Assembly: GCA_020846935.1 (NCBI GenBank) | Contig: JADLCY010000008.1 | Coordinates: forward strand, 186,001-250,000 | Origin: Gemmatimonadaceae bacterium | Lineage (GTDB): Bacteria > Gemmatimonadota > Gemmatimonadetes > Gemmatimonadales > Gemmatimonadaceae | DNA: 64,000 nt | Reading direction: 5' to 3' | Part shown: piece after piece, positions 1-9,998 of the stretch | Layout: the number at the start of each line of letters is the position of its first letter | Numbering within the stretch: position 1 is the first letter of the stretch | Translations under genes and position numbers: made by a program | Notes under the pieces: model-generated | The model's database searches: none | The model's input: only the letters and a program-made list of their open reading frames with translations | What the model was told of the DNA's origin: nothing

Positions 1-3000
1 AGGTCGAGCACCGAGAGTCGGTCCTTCCACGCCTCGGCCATCGCGGCATAGGCTGCCGGCACGCGATCGGTGGTCGGTACTTCGAAGCCCACGGCAATGA
101 TGGCGGCGCACGCGCCAATGCGGAACAGTTCGTGCGCGAACACGTTGCGCAGCAGCAACTGGCGCGCGACTTCGGTGTGCGATGTCGCAGGCATCGGGTC
201 GAGCACGACGATGGGCCGATAAACGGGCGGCAACAGCTTGAGCGCCGAGCCCAGGGTGGAGGGAGACTCACCGGGTCCGTCGGGTCCGTCCTTCTCACCG
301 CCGCCGGAGAAGCGCATCACGACGCCGCCCAGCGATGTCGACTCGTCGAAGGTTCCGCACAGGTGGAGTACGACGGGTCGACGGGCCTGCAGCGACGCGA
401 CCAGGTTGCGCCCCGGGGACTCCAGGCGCAGCCCGGCGGCGCGATACAGCGCCGTGACGTCAAAGTGCTCCTTGAAGGACGTGCCGGCACGCATGCCTCG
501 ACGAGCCCCCTCCTGCGCACCGGCCACCAGAGCCACGGCGTCGCGACGATCGCGCACGAGCCCTTCGCTCAACAGCTGCACCGTGCGGCGATCGAGGAGG
601 CTCGTTGGCGGCAGGCCCCTGGCAGTCTGGAACGCTGCCAGCGCGCGTTGTCCCTGTGGTCCCCAGATGCCGTCGGCCACAACGCGAATGCCATTTTCGA
701 CCAGCGACTCCTGGATCCATCGGACCAGCTCACGGGGATTGAGCGCACCGCGGTAGACAGCGCGGGTCTCCTGCGCCGCCTGCAGTGGTATGTCGCCGTT
801 GCCGCCGGCGGGAAGCAGCTCGACCGGCAGCGCGGCCACGGTCGGCGGATCGAGTACCAGCCTGAGCTCCGGCGCCTCCAGGTGCTGCAGATGGTGTCCG
901 AGCTCGGGGCGCGACATCAGGGCACCGGCCAACTCGGCCGCGAACGCGGGCCAGTCGTCGGCCACGCGCCTGACGAGAGCGAACGGAACCACTTCATCAT
1001 CACGGCCAAGCCCGAGCAGCTCGGTCGCCGGCCCGATGAGGGGCGCGGTGGGCGGCACGATCGTCACCCCGTCCCGTTGCACCTCGACGACGAGTCCGTC
1101 GCGCCAATACGTAAGCAGGGTCAGTTGCGGGCTCGCGGCATCGGGCCCTGGCGTCGCTGTCGGCCGGCCAGCCGGAACAGGCGTCGAAGCCGGAGGCGTG
1201 GAGGGTTTCGGCGGTTTGCCGTGGGCGGGCGGTGGCCCCACGGGTACCGTCAGGCGCGAGGCGGCGTCGTTGAGCCGCGGCTGACCTAACGACTCGAGCG
1301 TGCGATCGGCACGGGCGAGGTGTTCCTGCCATCCGGCGGTGTCGCCGCGGGCGCGAGCCGCCGCGGCCGCTATGGTGTGTGCGATCGCGGCCCAGCGCGT
1401 CATGGGATAGGCGTCACCCCCGAGGTCGGCCACCGCCTCATCGGCGCGTTCGGTCGCCGTCGTCAGATCGCCAACACGCAGGGCCAGCTCGGCGAGGGCC
1501 AGCGCCACACGGCCGTTCGCCGTATTCGTGGCGTCCTCGCGGCGACGGAAGCGATCGCCCCAGGGCGCGCCGTTCATCGATTGGCCGGCGCCGACGAGCC
1601 GACGCGCCAGCTCCAGGGCTGGCGCGGCCAGTGGCTGCACGGTGAGTCGCGGGAGCAATTGCTCCAGGTGGCCGGCGGCCTTCGACGGTCGACCCAGGAG
1701 CCACTCGACCGTCGCCATGGCGAGGCGGGTGTGCTCCGCGTCGCCGGCATCGTCGGGCAGTACCGGTTCATCGAGTCCCACCACGGACGCGATCTCGTGC
1801 GCGGCATCGCCGGAGAGCCGAAGCGGACGATCCAACAGATGCGCCAGCGTGGCGAGTACGTCGAGCCGAGCCGCCAGCGGTGTGACCGCTGCGAGATCCC
1901 GCGAGAATTGCATGACCGTCGCTGGGTCGGGCTGCTCGGTCGCATCGAGCAGCGCGCCAAGGACATGCAGCCGGAGCACCCGCCACCGTCGTACGGCGAC
2001 GTTGTCCAGCAGTCGCCGCAACGTGTCGGCGAGGTTGGGCGGCGCCGGATGCTGCGACAGTGCGCGGAGCAGCTGCAGCCGCCCGGCAACCTCGGACTCC
2101 GCGGGCACGGTGAGGTAGAGGCTCTCCCCAATGAGCGACGCCGCCAGTTGCCGATCGCCGAGCTCAAAGAGTGTGAGTTCGATGCGGCGTCTCAGGGCAT
2201 CCGCAGCCGCCTCGGCGTTGCCCACGGCAGCCCAGTCGCGCTGGCCCTGCTCGCAGCCATCGACGGCTTCGGACAGCGCGAGCACGGTTTCCCATACTCG
2301 AGCACTCGCCATGCTCGCCGTGGCCGCCGCTCCGAGTTCGGCACGATCCGGGACCAGGTTGGGTGCGCGGATCGCGGCGCGCGTGCGCAGCCCGCCGAGG
2401 TCCTCCCGCGCGAGTTGCAATGCGGCGTTGGTGTCGCCGAGCCGGAGCCTGGCGATGGCGAGCAGGCCGCAGGCGTGGGCGAGACGGTCCGGTTCGATGC
2501 GATCCGCCGCTCGTGCCATGGCGAGTTGGGCATCGGCAAACCGCGCCGCGTCGGTCGCGCGGCCGGTGGCGAGCAGCGCATCCACCAGTCGGGCCGACGG
2601 CGCCGCGGGGTCGCTGGTCACCATGAGGTCCGAACCGTGCAGCAGTCCGATCATCGTTTCGTAGTCGCCCAGGGCCTCGAAGATGCGTGCCAGGTCCTGT
2701 CGTCGTCGCGGTGTGCGATCGACCGGCATCGCGCGCTCGAAGAGTCCGAGCGCCATCCGCGCGTGCATGCCCGCACGTTCGGACTGTCCGAGACGATCGG
2801 CGGCATCGGCGGCGCCAAGGCTCGCGGGAAGGCGCAGGGCATCATCGCGCGCCACCGACAGCGCGTGTTCGAACAGCGGCAGCGCCGCGTTGGCACCCTG
2901 CGTGTTGAGCACGCCCTCGGCCTCGACGATCTCGAGCCAGCCCGGGCGCGGGGGACCGGCCCCCGCATGTCGCGTCGTGAAAGCCTTGTACGCTGCAACC

Positions 3001-5300
3001 GCGCGCACGACCGCGACCCAGGCGAGCCCGCGGTCGCTCCCGGACGCCGCCGTGGCGTCGGAGATCAACGTGTCCAGCCGCAGGGTGTGCGCCAGACTCA
3101 CCAGGGCCGGCGCGAGCGGCGCCGCCGACTCGTCGAGCTGGGCGTACTCAGGGCTCAGCAATTCCTCGACGAGCACGCGCGCCCAGGCGCGATCACCGGT
3201 ATCCCTTGCCTGGTCGAGCCACTGTTCGAGGCGGGCTCCCGGTGCGTTGGCCTGCATGAGGTGGTGGATCGCTTCACGCATGGCGACCGTGCGCCGCTCG
3301 GGCGTGTCGGCGCCCGCGGCCTGCTGTTCGTAGAACGTCACGGCGGCCGCATGGAGTGCGCGAAACGTCGCTTCCTGGTCTTCACGGAGCACGCGGCGCA
3401 TCGGTTCCACGACCTCGACGTGGAACGCAATCGCCTGTGCGTCGTCCGCCGATCGATACACAAACGACGAGCTGCTGACGTAGTGCTCGAGGTCGTTCCA
3501 CAGGACGTCGGCATCGAGGTCTTCCGGCCGCGCGAGCAGCGAGGTCGAGAAGCGCTCCCGGGTGCCGAGGGCAGCCAGGCGGTCGCGCGCCGGTATGTCG
3601 TGAGGGGCCGTGCCGTGCATCGCCGCGCGCAGCGCGGGGACCAGGACGCCGTCAAAGAACGCTCGGGTGAGACGCCGCGGAATCACGCCGTAGCGAATCA
3701 CCCACTGCAGTTGCGGGTTGTGCAGCCGGTCAATGACGCGCTCCACGAGATAGGCAAGGTCGGCCGCGGGTGAGTCCGCAATCTCGCGCGCCGTGATCTC
3801 GTCGCGGGCGAGCACGATGTCGGCCCACAGGGCAAGCACGAGGGGAAGGCCCGCGCTCTTGCCGATGACGGAGGCGATCCGGTCGTCGTCCCTGAGCTTC
3901 CGCACGCGGACCAGGAACTCGCGGGCTTCATCATCGCCGAACGGGGTCAGCGTGATCGGGATCCACTGGCCCGCGTAGCGCGTGTGGAACTCTCCGGCGC
4001 CATCACGACCGGACGGGGAGAATCGGCCGGCAAAGATCACCTTGAGCCGCGGGTGCGCGCGTTGGACGCTCACGAGGAGTTCGAGCACGCTCTCGATCAC
4101 GTTGCGGCCCTGCGTGCTCGTGAACTCGGCACGCAGGAATGCCTCCTCGATCGTGTCGAAGACCACCAGCACCGGCCCCCGCGCGCGTTCGTGCAGGGCA
4201 CGACCGAATCGTTCCGCCATTTCAGCGCCAAAGCGCTGCGAGCGCTCCAGGGTCAGCGCTCGTCCCGCGCCTTGTGCCGCACCCTGGCTCTCGAGGGCGA
4301 TGCGTTCCTGTTCCCGCACCTGGTTCGCGAGTCGTTGCAGCTCCGTCGTTGCACCCTCGGTGCCTTCGAGGCGCAGCTGGACCTCGAGCTGCGCCACGAG
4401 CTGCGGGATGACCAGCCACGGATATTCGGCGAGCGCCGTCGGGAGCGCGAAATCGAAGTCGATGCGGGCGCACGGGATTCTCGCCGGCTCCGGGACGCAT
4501 TGGCGCGAAATGAGCCAGCGCACAAACATGCTCTTGCCCATGCCGCCGCGGGCCTCGACGCAGGCGATCCAGCGTGGATCGTCCGACTGCGTCCACGTGA
4601 ACGCGTCGCGCATGAAGGTGCGCTCGAGGGCGAAGGCCGACTGCGCATAGGCCTCCGTCCACGCAGTGCGTGATGTGTAGTAGCGTTTGAGATCCGCGCG
4701 CTGGCGGAGCAGCTGATCGGTGAGCAGGTCATCGCGCTCATCCATGAGGGCGACGATTTCGCAGCAGCGCACCATGTCGAAGACGGCATCGGCCGTGGCG
4801 TACTGCGCGGCGATCTCCGCGCTGGCCTGCGCCGGGTCGGCGGCGATGAGCTGATACAACCGCTCCAGCTCCCATGCCGGTCCCCACTCGATGACCGTGT
4901 TGGCCAGCGCGAGGCTCACGGCCACGAAGCGGTCGGCCCGAGCCGACCCGTCGTTGGTGATCGCGATGTCACTGGTCGCGGTCAGCGACCGCACCCACGA
5001 GGCCACACGCTCCCCGCGATGACGCTTGCGCATGCGATAGAGCCCCGGGTTGCCCGGGACCACCTCGATGCTCTCGTGGCCGAGGAGCCAGTCGAGGCTC
5101 ACGACGGACGCCTGGGCCTCCTGCGCGGCGGCCGGCAGGAGTACCTGTTCGATGAGCCTTCGATTGAACACGCGCGGAAGCGCCGCCACGTCGAGGAGTG
5201 CGCGCTCGTCAGGCGCCTCCGGCTCCCACGCGTCATCGAGCCCTTCGTCGCGGAAGAGCTGCTCGAGCAACTCGCGGGCAGACCGTCGACCGCTGGTCAT
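1..5300 (-). CDS. Large STAND NTPase with helical repeats and a degenerate CHAT-like C-terminal region (partial)
   Basis: The gene begins at ATG 5300 and stays open to the window edge, so at least 1766 residues are visible and the C-terminus is missing. A P-loop (GGMGKS, Lys near residue 256) is followed by a Walker-B-like stretch ending VVFDTIEEAF, as in STAND ATPases. A long Ala/Leu-rich region of TPR-like helices follows. Near residue 1530 there is a peptidoglycan-binding-like segment (DGIWGP, then ALAAFQ). Around it lie CHAT-like strands (VAALPVELLP and VVLHLCGTFDE), but the usual GHG and catalytic Cys positions are not conserved. The ATG overlaps the stop of the upstream CHAT gene (ATGA), so the two are probably translationally coupled. 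Inferred role: signal-dependent regulator or scaffold of a protease module. The fold assignments come from reading motifs; the effector role is inference. Confidence 0.8.
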   Translation of the reverse strand, partial: MTSGRRSARELLEQLFRDEGLDDAWEPEAPDERALLDVAALPRVFNRRLIEQVLLPAAAQEAQASVVSLDWLLGHESIEVVPGNPGLYRMRKRHRGERVASWVRSLTATSDIAITNDGSARADRFVAVSLALANTVIEWGPAWELERLYQLIAADPAQASAEIAAQYATADAVFDMVRCCEIVALMDERDDLLTDQLLRQRADLKRYYTSRTAWTEAYAQSAFALERTFMRDAFTWTQSDDPRWIACVEARGGMGKSMFVRWLISRQCVPEPARIPCARIDFDFALPTALAEYPWLVIPQLVAQLEVQLRLEGTEGATTELQRLANQVREQERIALESQGAAQGAGRALTLERSQRFGAEMAERFGRALHERARGPVLVVFDTIEEAFLRAEFTSTQGRNVIESVLELLVSVQRAHPRLKVIFAGRFSPSGRDGAGEFHTRYAGQWIPITLTPFGDDEAREFLVRVRKLRDDDRIASVIGKSAGLPLVLALWADIVLARDEITAREIADSPAADLAYLVERVIDRLHNPQLQWVIRYGVIPRRLTRAFFDGVLVPALRAAMHGTAPHDIPARDRLAALGTRERFSTSLLARPEDLDADVLWNDLEHYVSSSSFVYRSADDAQAIAFHVEVVEPMRRVLREDQEATFRALHAAAVTFYEQQAAGADTPERRTVAMREAIHHLMQANAPGARLEQWLDQARDTGDRAWARVLVEELLSPEYAQLDESAAPLAPALVSLAHTLRLDTLISDATAASGSDRGLAWVAVVRAVAAYKAFTTRHAGAGPPRPGWLEIVEAEGVLNTQGANAALPLFEHALSVARDDALRLPASLGAADAADRLGQSERAGMHARMALGLFERAMPVDRTPRRRQDLARIFEALGDYETMIGLLHGSDLMVTSDPAAPSARLVDALLATGRATDAARFADAQLAMARAADRIEPDRLAHACGLLAIARLRLGDTNAALQLAREDLGGLRTRAAIRAPNLVPDRAELGAAATASMASARVWETVLALSEAVDGCEQGQRDWAAVGNAEAAADALRRRIELTLFELGDRQLAASLIGESLYLTVPAESEVAGRLQLLRALSQHPAPPNLADTLRRLLDNVAVRRWRVLRLHVLGALLDATEQPDPATVMQFSRDLAAVTPLAARLDVLATLAHLLDRPLRLSGDAAHEIASVVGLDEPVLPDDAGDAEHTRLAMATVEWLLGRPSKAAGHLEQLLPRLTVQPLAAPALELARRLVGAGQSMNGAPWGDRFRRREDATNTANGRVALALAELALRVGDLTTATERADEAVADLGGDAYPMTRWAAIAHTIAAAAARARGDTAGWQEHLARADRTLESLGQPRLNDAASRLTVPVGPPPAHGKPPKPSTPPASTPVPAGRPTATPGPDAASPQLTLLTYWRDGLVVEVQRDGVTIVPPTAPLIGPATELLGLGRDDEVVPFALVRRVADDWPAFAAELAGALMSRPELGHHLQHLEAPELRLVLDPPTVAALPVELLPAGGNGDIPLQAAQETRAVYRGALNPRELVRWIQESLVENGIRVVADGIWGPQGQRALAAFQTARGLPPTSLLDRRTVQLLSEGLVRDRRDAVALVAGAQEGARRGMRAGTSFKEHFDVTALYRAAGLRLESPGRNLVASLQARRPVVLHLCGTFDESTSLGGVVMRFSGGGEKDGPDGPGESPSTLGSALKLLPPVYRPIVVLDPMPATSHTEVARQLLLRNVFAHELFRIGACAAIIAVGFEVPTTDRVPAAYAAMAEAWKDRLSVLD

Positions 5301-7342
5301 GGACCTACCGGCTTCTTCGCGATCTTGCGCACGTACATGGCGAGCCATTCGAGCACGTCGGGCCCGAAGCCGTCGTCGTTCATGTCGTTCGCGACGCGCT
5401 CGATCATGTCCTCGGCGCGCTTCCGGTCGAGCTTGCGCAGCAGCAGGTACTCGCTCGACAGCCAGCGCCAGTCACCACGCGCAAACGGGAGGAGCGCTCT
5501 TCCGGCGTCGCCTTGCACGACCGACGACAGGCCGAAGCGTGGCACCTGGTCGTCCCTGAGGGCGAGCACGAGTCGGACGGACCCCAACTCCTTGCGCGCG
5601 ACCACATCCACGAGGAATGGCCGTACCGATTGCGTGAACAGCTCGGGCGGCATGCCACCATCCGCGTCGTCGAGATGATCGACGACGAGGTACAAGGGCT
5701 GGCCGTTGGCGACGGCCATCAGGCTCCGGCCGAAGGTCTCGAAGGCACGCTTGAGCGTGCTGTGGTGCGCGTCATCCACGCGGTAGGGCTTTTCGCTGTC
5801 GGTCCCCGACGCTTCGGTGCGCAGCAGCGTGACGGGAGGTGGAAGCCCGTCGAGCAGCGCGTTCAGCTCCTCGTTGAAGTCGGCGAACTGCGCGTAGAGA
5901 TTCGGCCGCAGCAGATCCTTCGAGGGCGTGTCCTTTGGCCCACGGATCAGCCGGAGCAACCCGATCGCGTCGTGCTTGCTCCCCGTCGCGAGGTCGACGT
6001 ACACCACACGGGCGCCGTGCAGCGCGAACTGCTCGAGGCACGTTTTCAGGAAGTCGCTCTTGCCAATGCCTTCGCCGCCGGCCAGGACCAGCAGGTGTGA
6101 GTTCGCGGCCGATGTTTGCCGCACTTCGCGGCGATCCCTGCGCCGCCCCACGAACCCGGCCAGCGAGAGGATCGAGTCGCTCGCGGCGGCGAGGTTGGCG
6201 AGATCCGTCGGTGGCGGCGCCTCCATCGCCAGCACGTCGGCCGCGGGGCAACCCAGCGTCAGCGTGAGCAGCGACCAGTCCCGTCGATCATGGCCGAACG
6301 GCGCCTGCATCGTCTCGAGCCGCGCCTGCGACACGGCAGCGTCGATCGGCACTCCAGACGCCAACTGTTCGTAGATGCGGCGCGACAACAAGGCCGCAGC
6401 ATCGCCGAGTACGTCGCCCTGCATGCCGATCACCGCCGGCACCCCGGCGTCCCGAAGGGCGGACGCCACCCGCCAGCCGCCGCGTTCACCGACGAACTCC
6501 GCCGTGCGACAGGCGTTCACGAAGGCGAGGCGCGGTGGCGCAGGACTCAGCAACTGGAACATCTCGCGCGCCGTCCAGGTGCGCGCGACGCCTTCGCTCC
6601 AGATCTCGAGGCCCGCCGTCGTCTCGTGGTCACCGTCGATGCCATGTCCCACGAAGTGGAGCACGTCGGGCCGGTACGTTGCCAGGTCCGCGGTGAGCCG
6701 TGCGACCGAGGGCTGCTCGAGCACCTCGACGTCGAACAGCGTTCGCCGTGGGCAGGTCACGTCGAGGATCGCCTGCACCTCTTCGCGCCACCGGATCTTC
6801 TTGTCGGTCGGCTGGCAGCCAATGACCAGGAGAACTTTCACCGGCCGAGCGATCGGTGGGCCGACGACCACCGCTTCGGTTCCGCGGTACCACGGTCCGT
6901 GGGCCTCGGTGAAGAAGTACCGCTGCTTGTGATTGACCAGCTCCCACGGAAGGTCGCGCAGGACCGATGGCTCGAACGTAAGGATGGTGCGCAGCGACTC
7001 CCCCGTGGCCTTCTTCCCCCATCCGGCGTCGCGCTGGGCCTTCCAAGCCACCGAGATGGCCGGCTGATCGAGGAGGCGAAAGAGCAGCGCCCCTACACGC
7101 TCGAAGCCGGTGGCGGACGGACCGGCCTGCGCCTGATACCAGGCGAGCGCGGTCGCCACCGTCAGCAGCGTCCCGGGCTGGTCGGGATGCTCGGGCGCCC
7201 CGGCGACCGCGAGATCGCGCGGCAAGGTCCCCTGGGCAATCGGCTGCGCCTCCCATCCCGCCTGCCCGGTGTCGAGCAGGAGCGTGATCGGGTAGTCCTG
7301 GCCCGGAGGGGCCTCCGCGACACGGTAGTGAAGGGTCAGCAC
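5297..7342 (-). CDS. CHAT-domain peptidase fused to a STAND P-loop NTPase
   Basis: This 681-residue protein has an N-terminal caspase-like CHAT domain with the expected pair: His in HFVGHG near residue 233 and Cys in VNACRT near 278. A short linker with a FVGR motif leads to a P-loop (GGEGIGKS, about residue 420) and a STAND-type ATPase that fills the rest. I chose GTG 7342 because the in-frame ATG at 7414 would add 24 Arg-rich residues that look non-coding; the start is uncertain. The stop overlaps the next gene's ATG. CHAT proteins are cysteine peptidases related to separase and caspases, and in known systems are activated by a sensor to cleave a target or kill the cell. The target here cannot be read. 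The 177 nt upstream hold no clear gene. Confidence 0.85.
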   Translation of the reverse strand: MLTLHYRVAEAPPGQDYPITLLLDTGQAGWEAQPIAQGTLPRDLAVAGAPEHPDQPGTLLTVATALAWYQAQAGPSATGFERVGALLFRLLDQPAISVAWKAQRDAGWGKKATGESLRTILTFEPSVLRDLPWELVNHKQRYFFTEAHGPWYRGTEAVVVGPPIARPVKVLLVIGCQPTDKKIRWREEVQAILDVTCPRRTLFDVEVLEQPSVARLTADLATYRPDVLHFVGHGIDGDHETTAGLEIWSEGVARTWTAREMFQLLSPAPPRLAFVNACRTAEFVGERGGWRVASALRDAGVPAVIGMQGDVLGDAAALLSRRIYEQLASGVPIDAAVSQARLETMQAPFGHDRRDWSLLTLTLGCPAADVLAMEAPPPTDLANLAAASDSILSLAGFVGRRRDRREVRQTSAANSHLLVLAGGEGIGKSDFLKTCLEQFALHGARVVYVDLATGSKHDAIGLLRLIRGPKDTPSKDLLRPNLYAQFADFNEELNALLDGLPPPVTLLRTEASGTDSEKPYRVDDAHHSTLKRAFETFGRSLMAVANGQPLYLVVDHLDDADGGMPPELFTQSVRPFLVDVVARKELGSVRLVLALRDDQVPRFGLSSVVQGDAGRALLPFARGDWRWLSSEYLLLRKLDRKRAEDMIERVANDMNDDGFGPDVLEWLAMYVRKIAKKPVGP

Positions 7343-7519
7343 GATGGTCCGGGTACGCCGACGACGGGTTCGAGAGTCCTGGCGAGCTGATGCGCGTCTG
7401 CCTGACGAGCGCATCGTGCAACGCGCTGCAATTCTCGATGTCTCACGCGGGACTGTCCAGATGGTGACCCGACGGCGTCGTCAGGCACGTTGACCGGAGG
7501 CGGTCCGGATAGGGTCCGG

Positions 7520-9871
7520 CTAGGCGAACTGCGGGCGCGTCCACGGGTCGCCGAGGTAGGAGAAGGCCTGGTACGTCGGATCCCTCGGCTTCTCCTTTCG
7601 CAACGCCTGGAGCGCCTCGCCGATCGAGCGGCCGGCCCTGAGCTGGGCGTAGAACGCGACGGCAAATTCGCGCGCACTGTCATCGGCGACCGCCCAATAC
7701 GGCGCGACGATCCCGCTGCAGCCTCCTTCCACGCATTGCGCGGCAAACCCACCCATCTGGCCGAGGGTAACGCCGGAGCTTCCCACCTCGCAGGCGTTCA
7801 GGTAGACGATGGGTTGTCCCTGGGCGAGGAGCCTTGACCCCACGACATCGATCGCCCGGATCGTCTCTCCGTTCTCGAGGATCAGCGTGCTGAGGTCGGC
7901 GCGCTTTGCATACTCGCCATGCCCCGTGAAGTGCACGAACTGCGTGTCGGTGCGGTCCAGCAACTTCTTCATTGACGCACGGTCCACGGTCGGCATGGCG
8001 GTGAACGCCGCCACTTCCTGCTTCACATCGTTGGCCTCGAGCAACGACCAGACGAGTTGCGCGGTGCCCACGTATCTGGGGTTCGCGATCGTGCCGCGCG
8101 TGACCCGGAACGCCTGTGGCTGCGGGCGCTGGCCCAGGGCCGGACGCCAGCGACCCATCACGTGCGCAACACCCAGGCGCGGCAGCACTTTTCCGTCCCG
8201 ATAGGGAACGACCAGTTCCCATGGGATCAGCGTCTCCGTCGAATGGACGAACAGGGACGCCGGCAGGTGCTTCGCGTCGTACAACCGAAAGTATTCGGCG
8301 CGGAACTCGGCGGGGAGCTTCTGCCAGAGCCACTTGCCGAGCGTGTCGATCTCGTCCAGAAGGTCGCTGCGCCACTTCCGGAGCGCTGTGGCATTCCCGT
8401 CGACAGGAAACCGTTCCGCGAACGACGCGAACAGGTCGTGCAGCAGCGTCGACAGTTCGCTCATGGTGAAGTCGATCCGCCCGACGCGCCTGGATTCGTA
8501 CGCAGGCTCTCCGGGAATGCGGCAGCGGAGACTCAGGAGGAACGGCGGCTTGTCCGTGTCTTCGATCCCCTCGACGCGGAGCACCAGTTCACACTCCCGA
8601 TCATCCGTCGCCGTGGCGAATGGGAGCGCACGTGCGGGTTTGGCCGGTGGCAGGGGTGCCGACCAGCCCGCTGGAGTCACCGTCGTCCAGTGCGTCACGC
8701 CACCTATGGAGGTGTTGCCGGCCCAGAAGTCGATGCGGATGTCGCGCGATACCGGCTGGCCTCCCGCGGGCGCCAGCGCGGTGAGCGTGAATGTCACCTG
8801 TTCCCGCCTGGCGTCGAACTCACGTCCAACCGTGATCGACTGTTCGCGGTCTGGCAACACGGTGAACCCCGGAGCACTCAGCGACGTCATGATCGTCGCC
8901 GAGTCTTCACCCGCCTCGATGGCGACCTGGATCGCGCGATCGATCGCCGTGCGCGGCACCTTGTCGGAGAGCTTCACCACGAGCGGATGCGTCTCACCCG
9001 CGACCACCGCCTCCGGGAACTTCACCGTGGGAAGGCGTCGCACGTTGAGCGCTGCCTTTGCGGCGGCTTCCTTTCGCGTGGCGCCGCTGGCTGATCGCGT
9101 GCGCCCCCGGGTACGCCGTACGGGCGGCGCCTCGTCGGGGACGGGCGGCTCACTTCCCTGAGTTGTCTCCGCCGGGATGTCCGCGGGAGGCGCAGGGGGC
9201 GGCCCGCCTGTCGTCGCCGCTGGTGGTGGCTGGGGTGGCGCGTGCAGTGGAGGCTTGGCCCTGGTGGTATGTCGCCGCGGAACCGGCGTGCTTTCCATGC
9301 CTTTGCCCAGCGACACGCCGCTTTCTGCCCACGCCACCAATGGCGGTTCTGGCGAGCCGGCCGCCCGCACCTTTCCCAGCGTGGTGAGCGCCGCGCGGAA
9401 CAGCGGCTCCCGTTGAGCCCACGCATCCGAGGCGGGCGGGAGAGAGCGCAGCACCATGATCCACGCGCCCCGCGCGTCCCGCGCGATCGACATCGCGGAG
9501 AACGTGAGTGTGAAGTGCCTCCCCGCTGCATCGGTGATCGCCGCGGCCGGCGGCTCCATCAGCGCCGTCACACCATCGATGACCACGAGGATCGAGTCCC
9601 TCGCCTCCACGTTGGGCGCGAGGGAGATCGTGACGTCGGGCAGTCGATCTGTCGAGGTCGCCAGCACCAGACGCAGGCCTTCGACCGCCGTGATGCCATG
9701 CGCCTCGAGTACGGTGCCCAGGTCGGCGAGCGCCTGCTCCTCGACGTTGGTCGGCGCGGCGTCCAGGGGGAGCGCCCATCGGGTCAGCGTCGCGTGCCCC
9801 ACGCAGGTGACCGTGGAGCCGCTGGAGAAATCGGCGCGGGCGTTGGCCGGATCGAGGGTGCATTGCTCCAT
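7520..9871 (-). CDS. CHAT-domain protein with Pro-rich linker
   Basis: This 783-residue protein starts at ATG 9871; the longer open frame upstream overlaps the divergent protease gene and reads like non-coding. The N-terminal 190 residues show no family I recognise. A Pro/Ala-rich linker with basic residues follows (roughly 200-290), then a beta-rich region, then a C-terminal CHAT domain with His in HFTGHG (H651) and Cys in LNACEVG (C694), so the peptidase dyad is intact. It points the same way as the CHAT-STAND gene, 177 nt ahead of it, and is divergent from the trypsin-like protease across 127 nt. It is probably part of one conflict module with these neighbours. Substrate and trigger are unknown. 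Confidence 0.85.
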   Translation of the reverse strand: MEQCTLDPANARADFSSGSTVTCVGHATLTRWALPLDAAPTNVEEQALADLGTVLEAHGITAVEGLRLVLATSTDRLPDVTISLAPNVEARDSILVVIDGVTALMEPPAAAITDAAGRHFTLTFSAMSIARDARGAWIMVLRSLPPASDAWAQREPLFRAALTTLGKVRAAGSPEPPLVAWAESGVSLGKGMESTPVPRRHTTRAKPPLHAPPQPPPAATTGGPPPAPPADIPAETTQGSEPPVPDEAPPVRRTRGRTRSASGATRKEAAAKAALNVRRLPTVKFPEAVVAGETHPLVVKLSDKVPRTAIDRAIQVAIEAGEDSATIMTSLSAPGFTVLPDREQSITVGREFDARREQVTFTLTALAPAGGQPVSRDIRIDFWAGNTSIGGVTHWTTVTPAGWSAPLPPAKPARALPFATATDDRECELVLRVEGIEDTDKPPFLLSLRCRIPGEPAYESRRVGRIDFTMSELSTLLHDLFASFAERFPVDGNATALRKWRSDLLDEIDTLGKWLWQKLPAEFRAEYFRLYDAKHLPASLFVHSTETLIPWELVVPYRDGKVLPRLGVAHVMGRWRPALGQRPQPQAFRVTRGTIANPRYVGTAQLVWSLLEANDVKQEVAAFTAMPTVDRASMKKLLDRTDTQFVHFTGHGEYAKRADLSTLILENGETIRAIDVVGSRLLAQGQPIVYLNACEVGSSGVTLGQMGGFAAQCVEGGCSGIVAPYWAVADDSAREFAVAFYAQLRAGRSIGEALQALRKEKPRDPTYQAFSYLGDPWTRPQFA

Positions 9872-9998
9872 GTGCGTCGGGCGCGGTGGGATTCCCAGTG
9901 TAGGCCTTCGGGCAAGGGCGGTCAAACCTGTGGCGCGTGCGCCGCTCCCTTGTCGCCAGGAGCGCAGTGCGGCATGGTGCGGTGACTCGAACGGAGCA

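Noticed and set aside
1320-3773. 817-codon open frame on the plus strand
   Set aside because: It lies wholly opposite the STAND/TPR gene, which has a P-loop, Walker B and repeat structure in its own frame. The plus-strand frame is Arg/Gly-rich and without motifs, a typical shadow in GC-rich DNA.
5198-6100. 300-codon open frame on the plus strand
   Set aside because: Overlaps the CHAT-STAND gene antisense and shows no domain.
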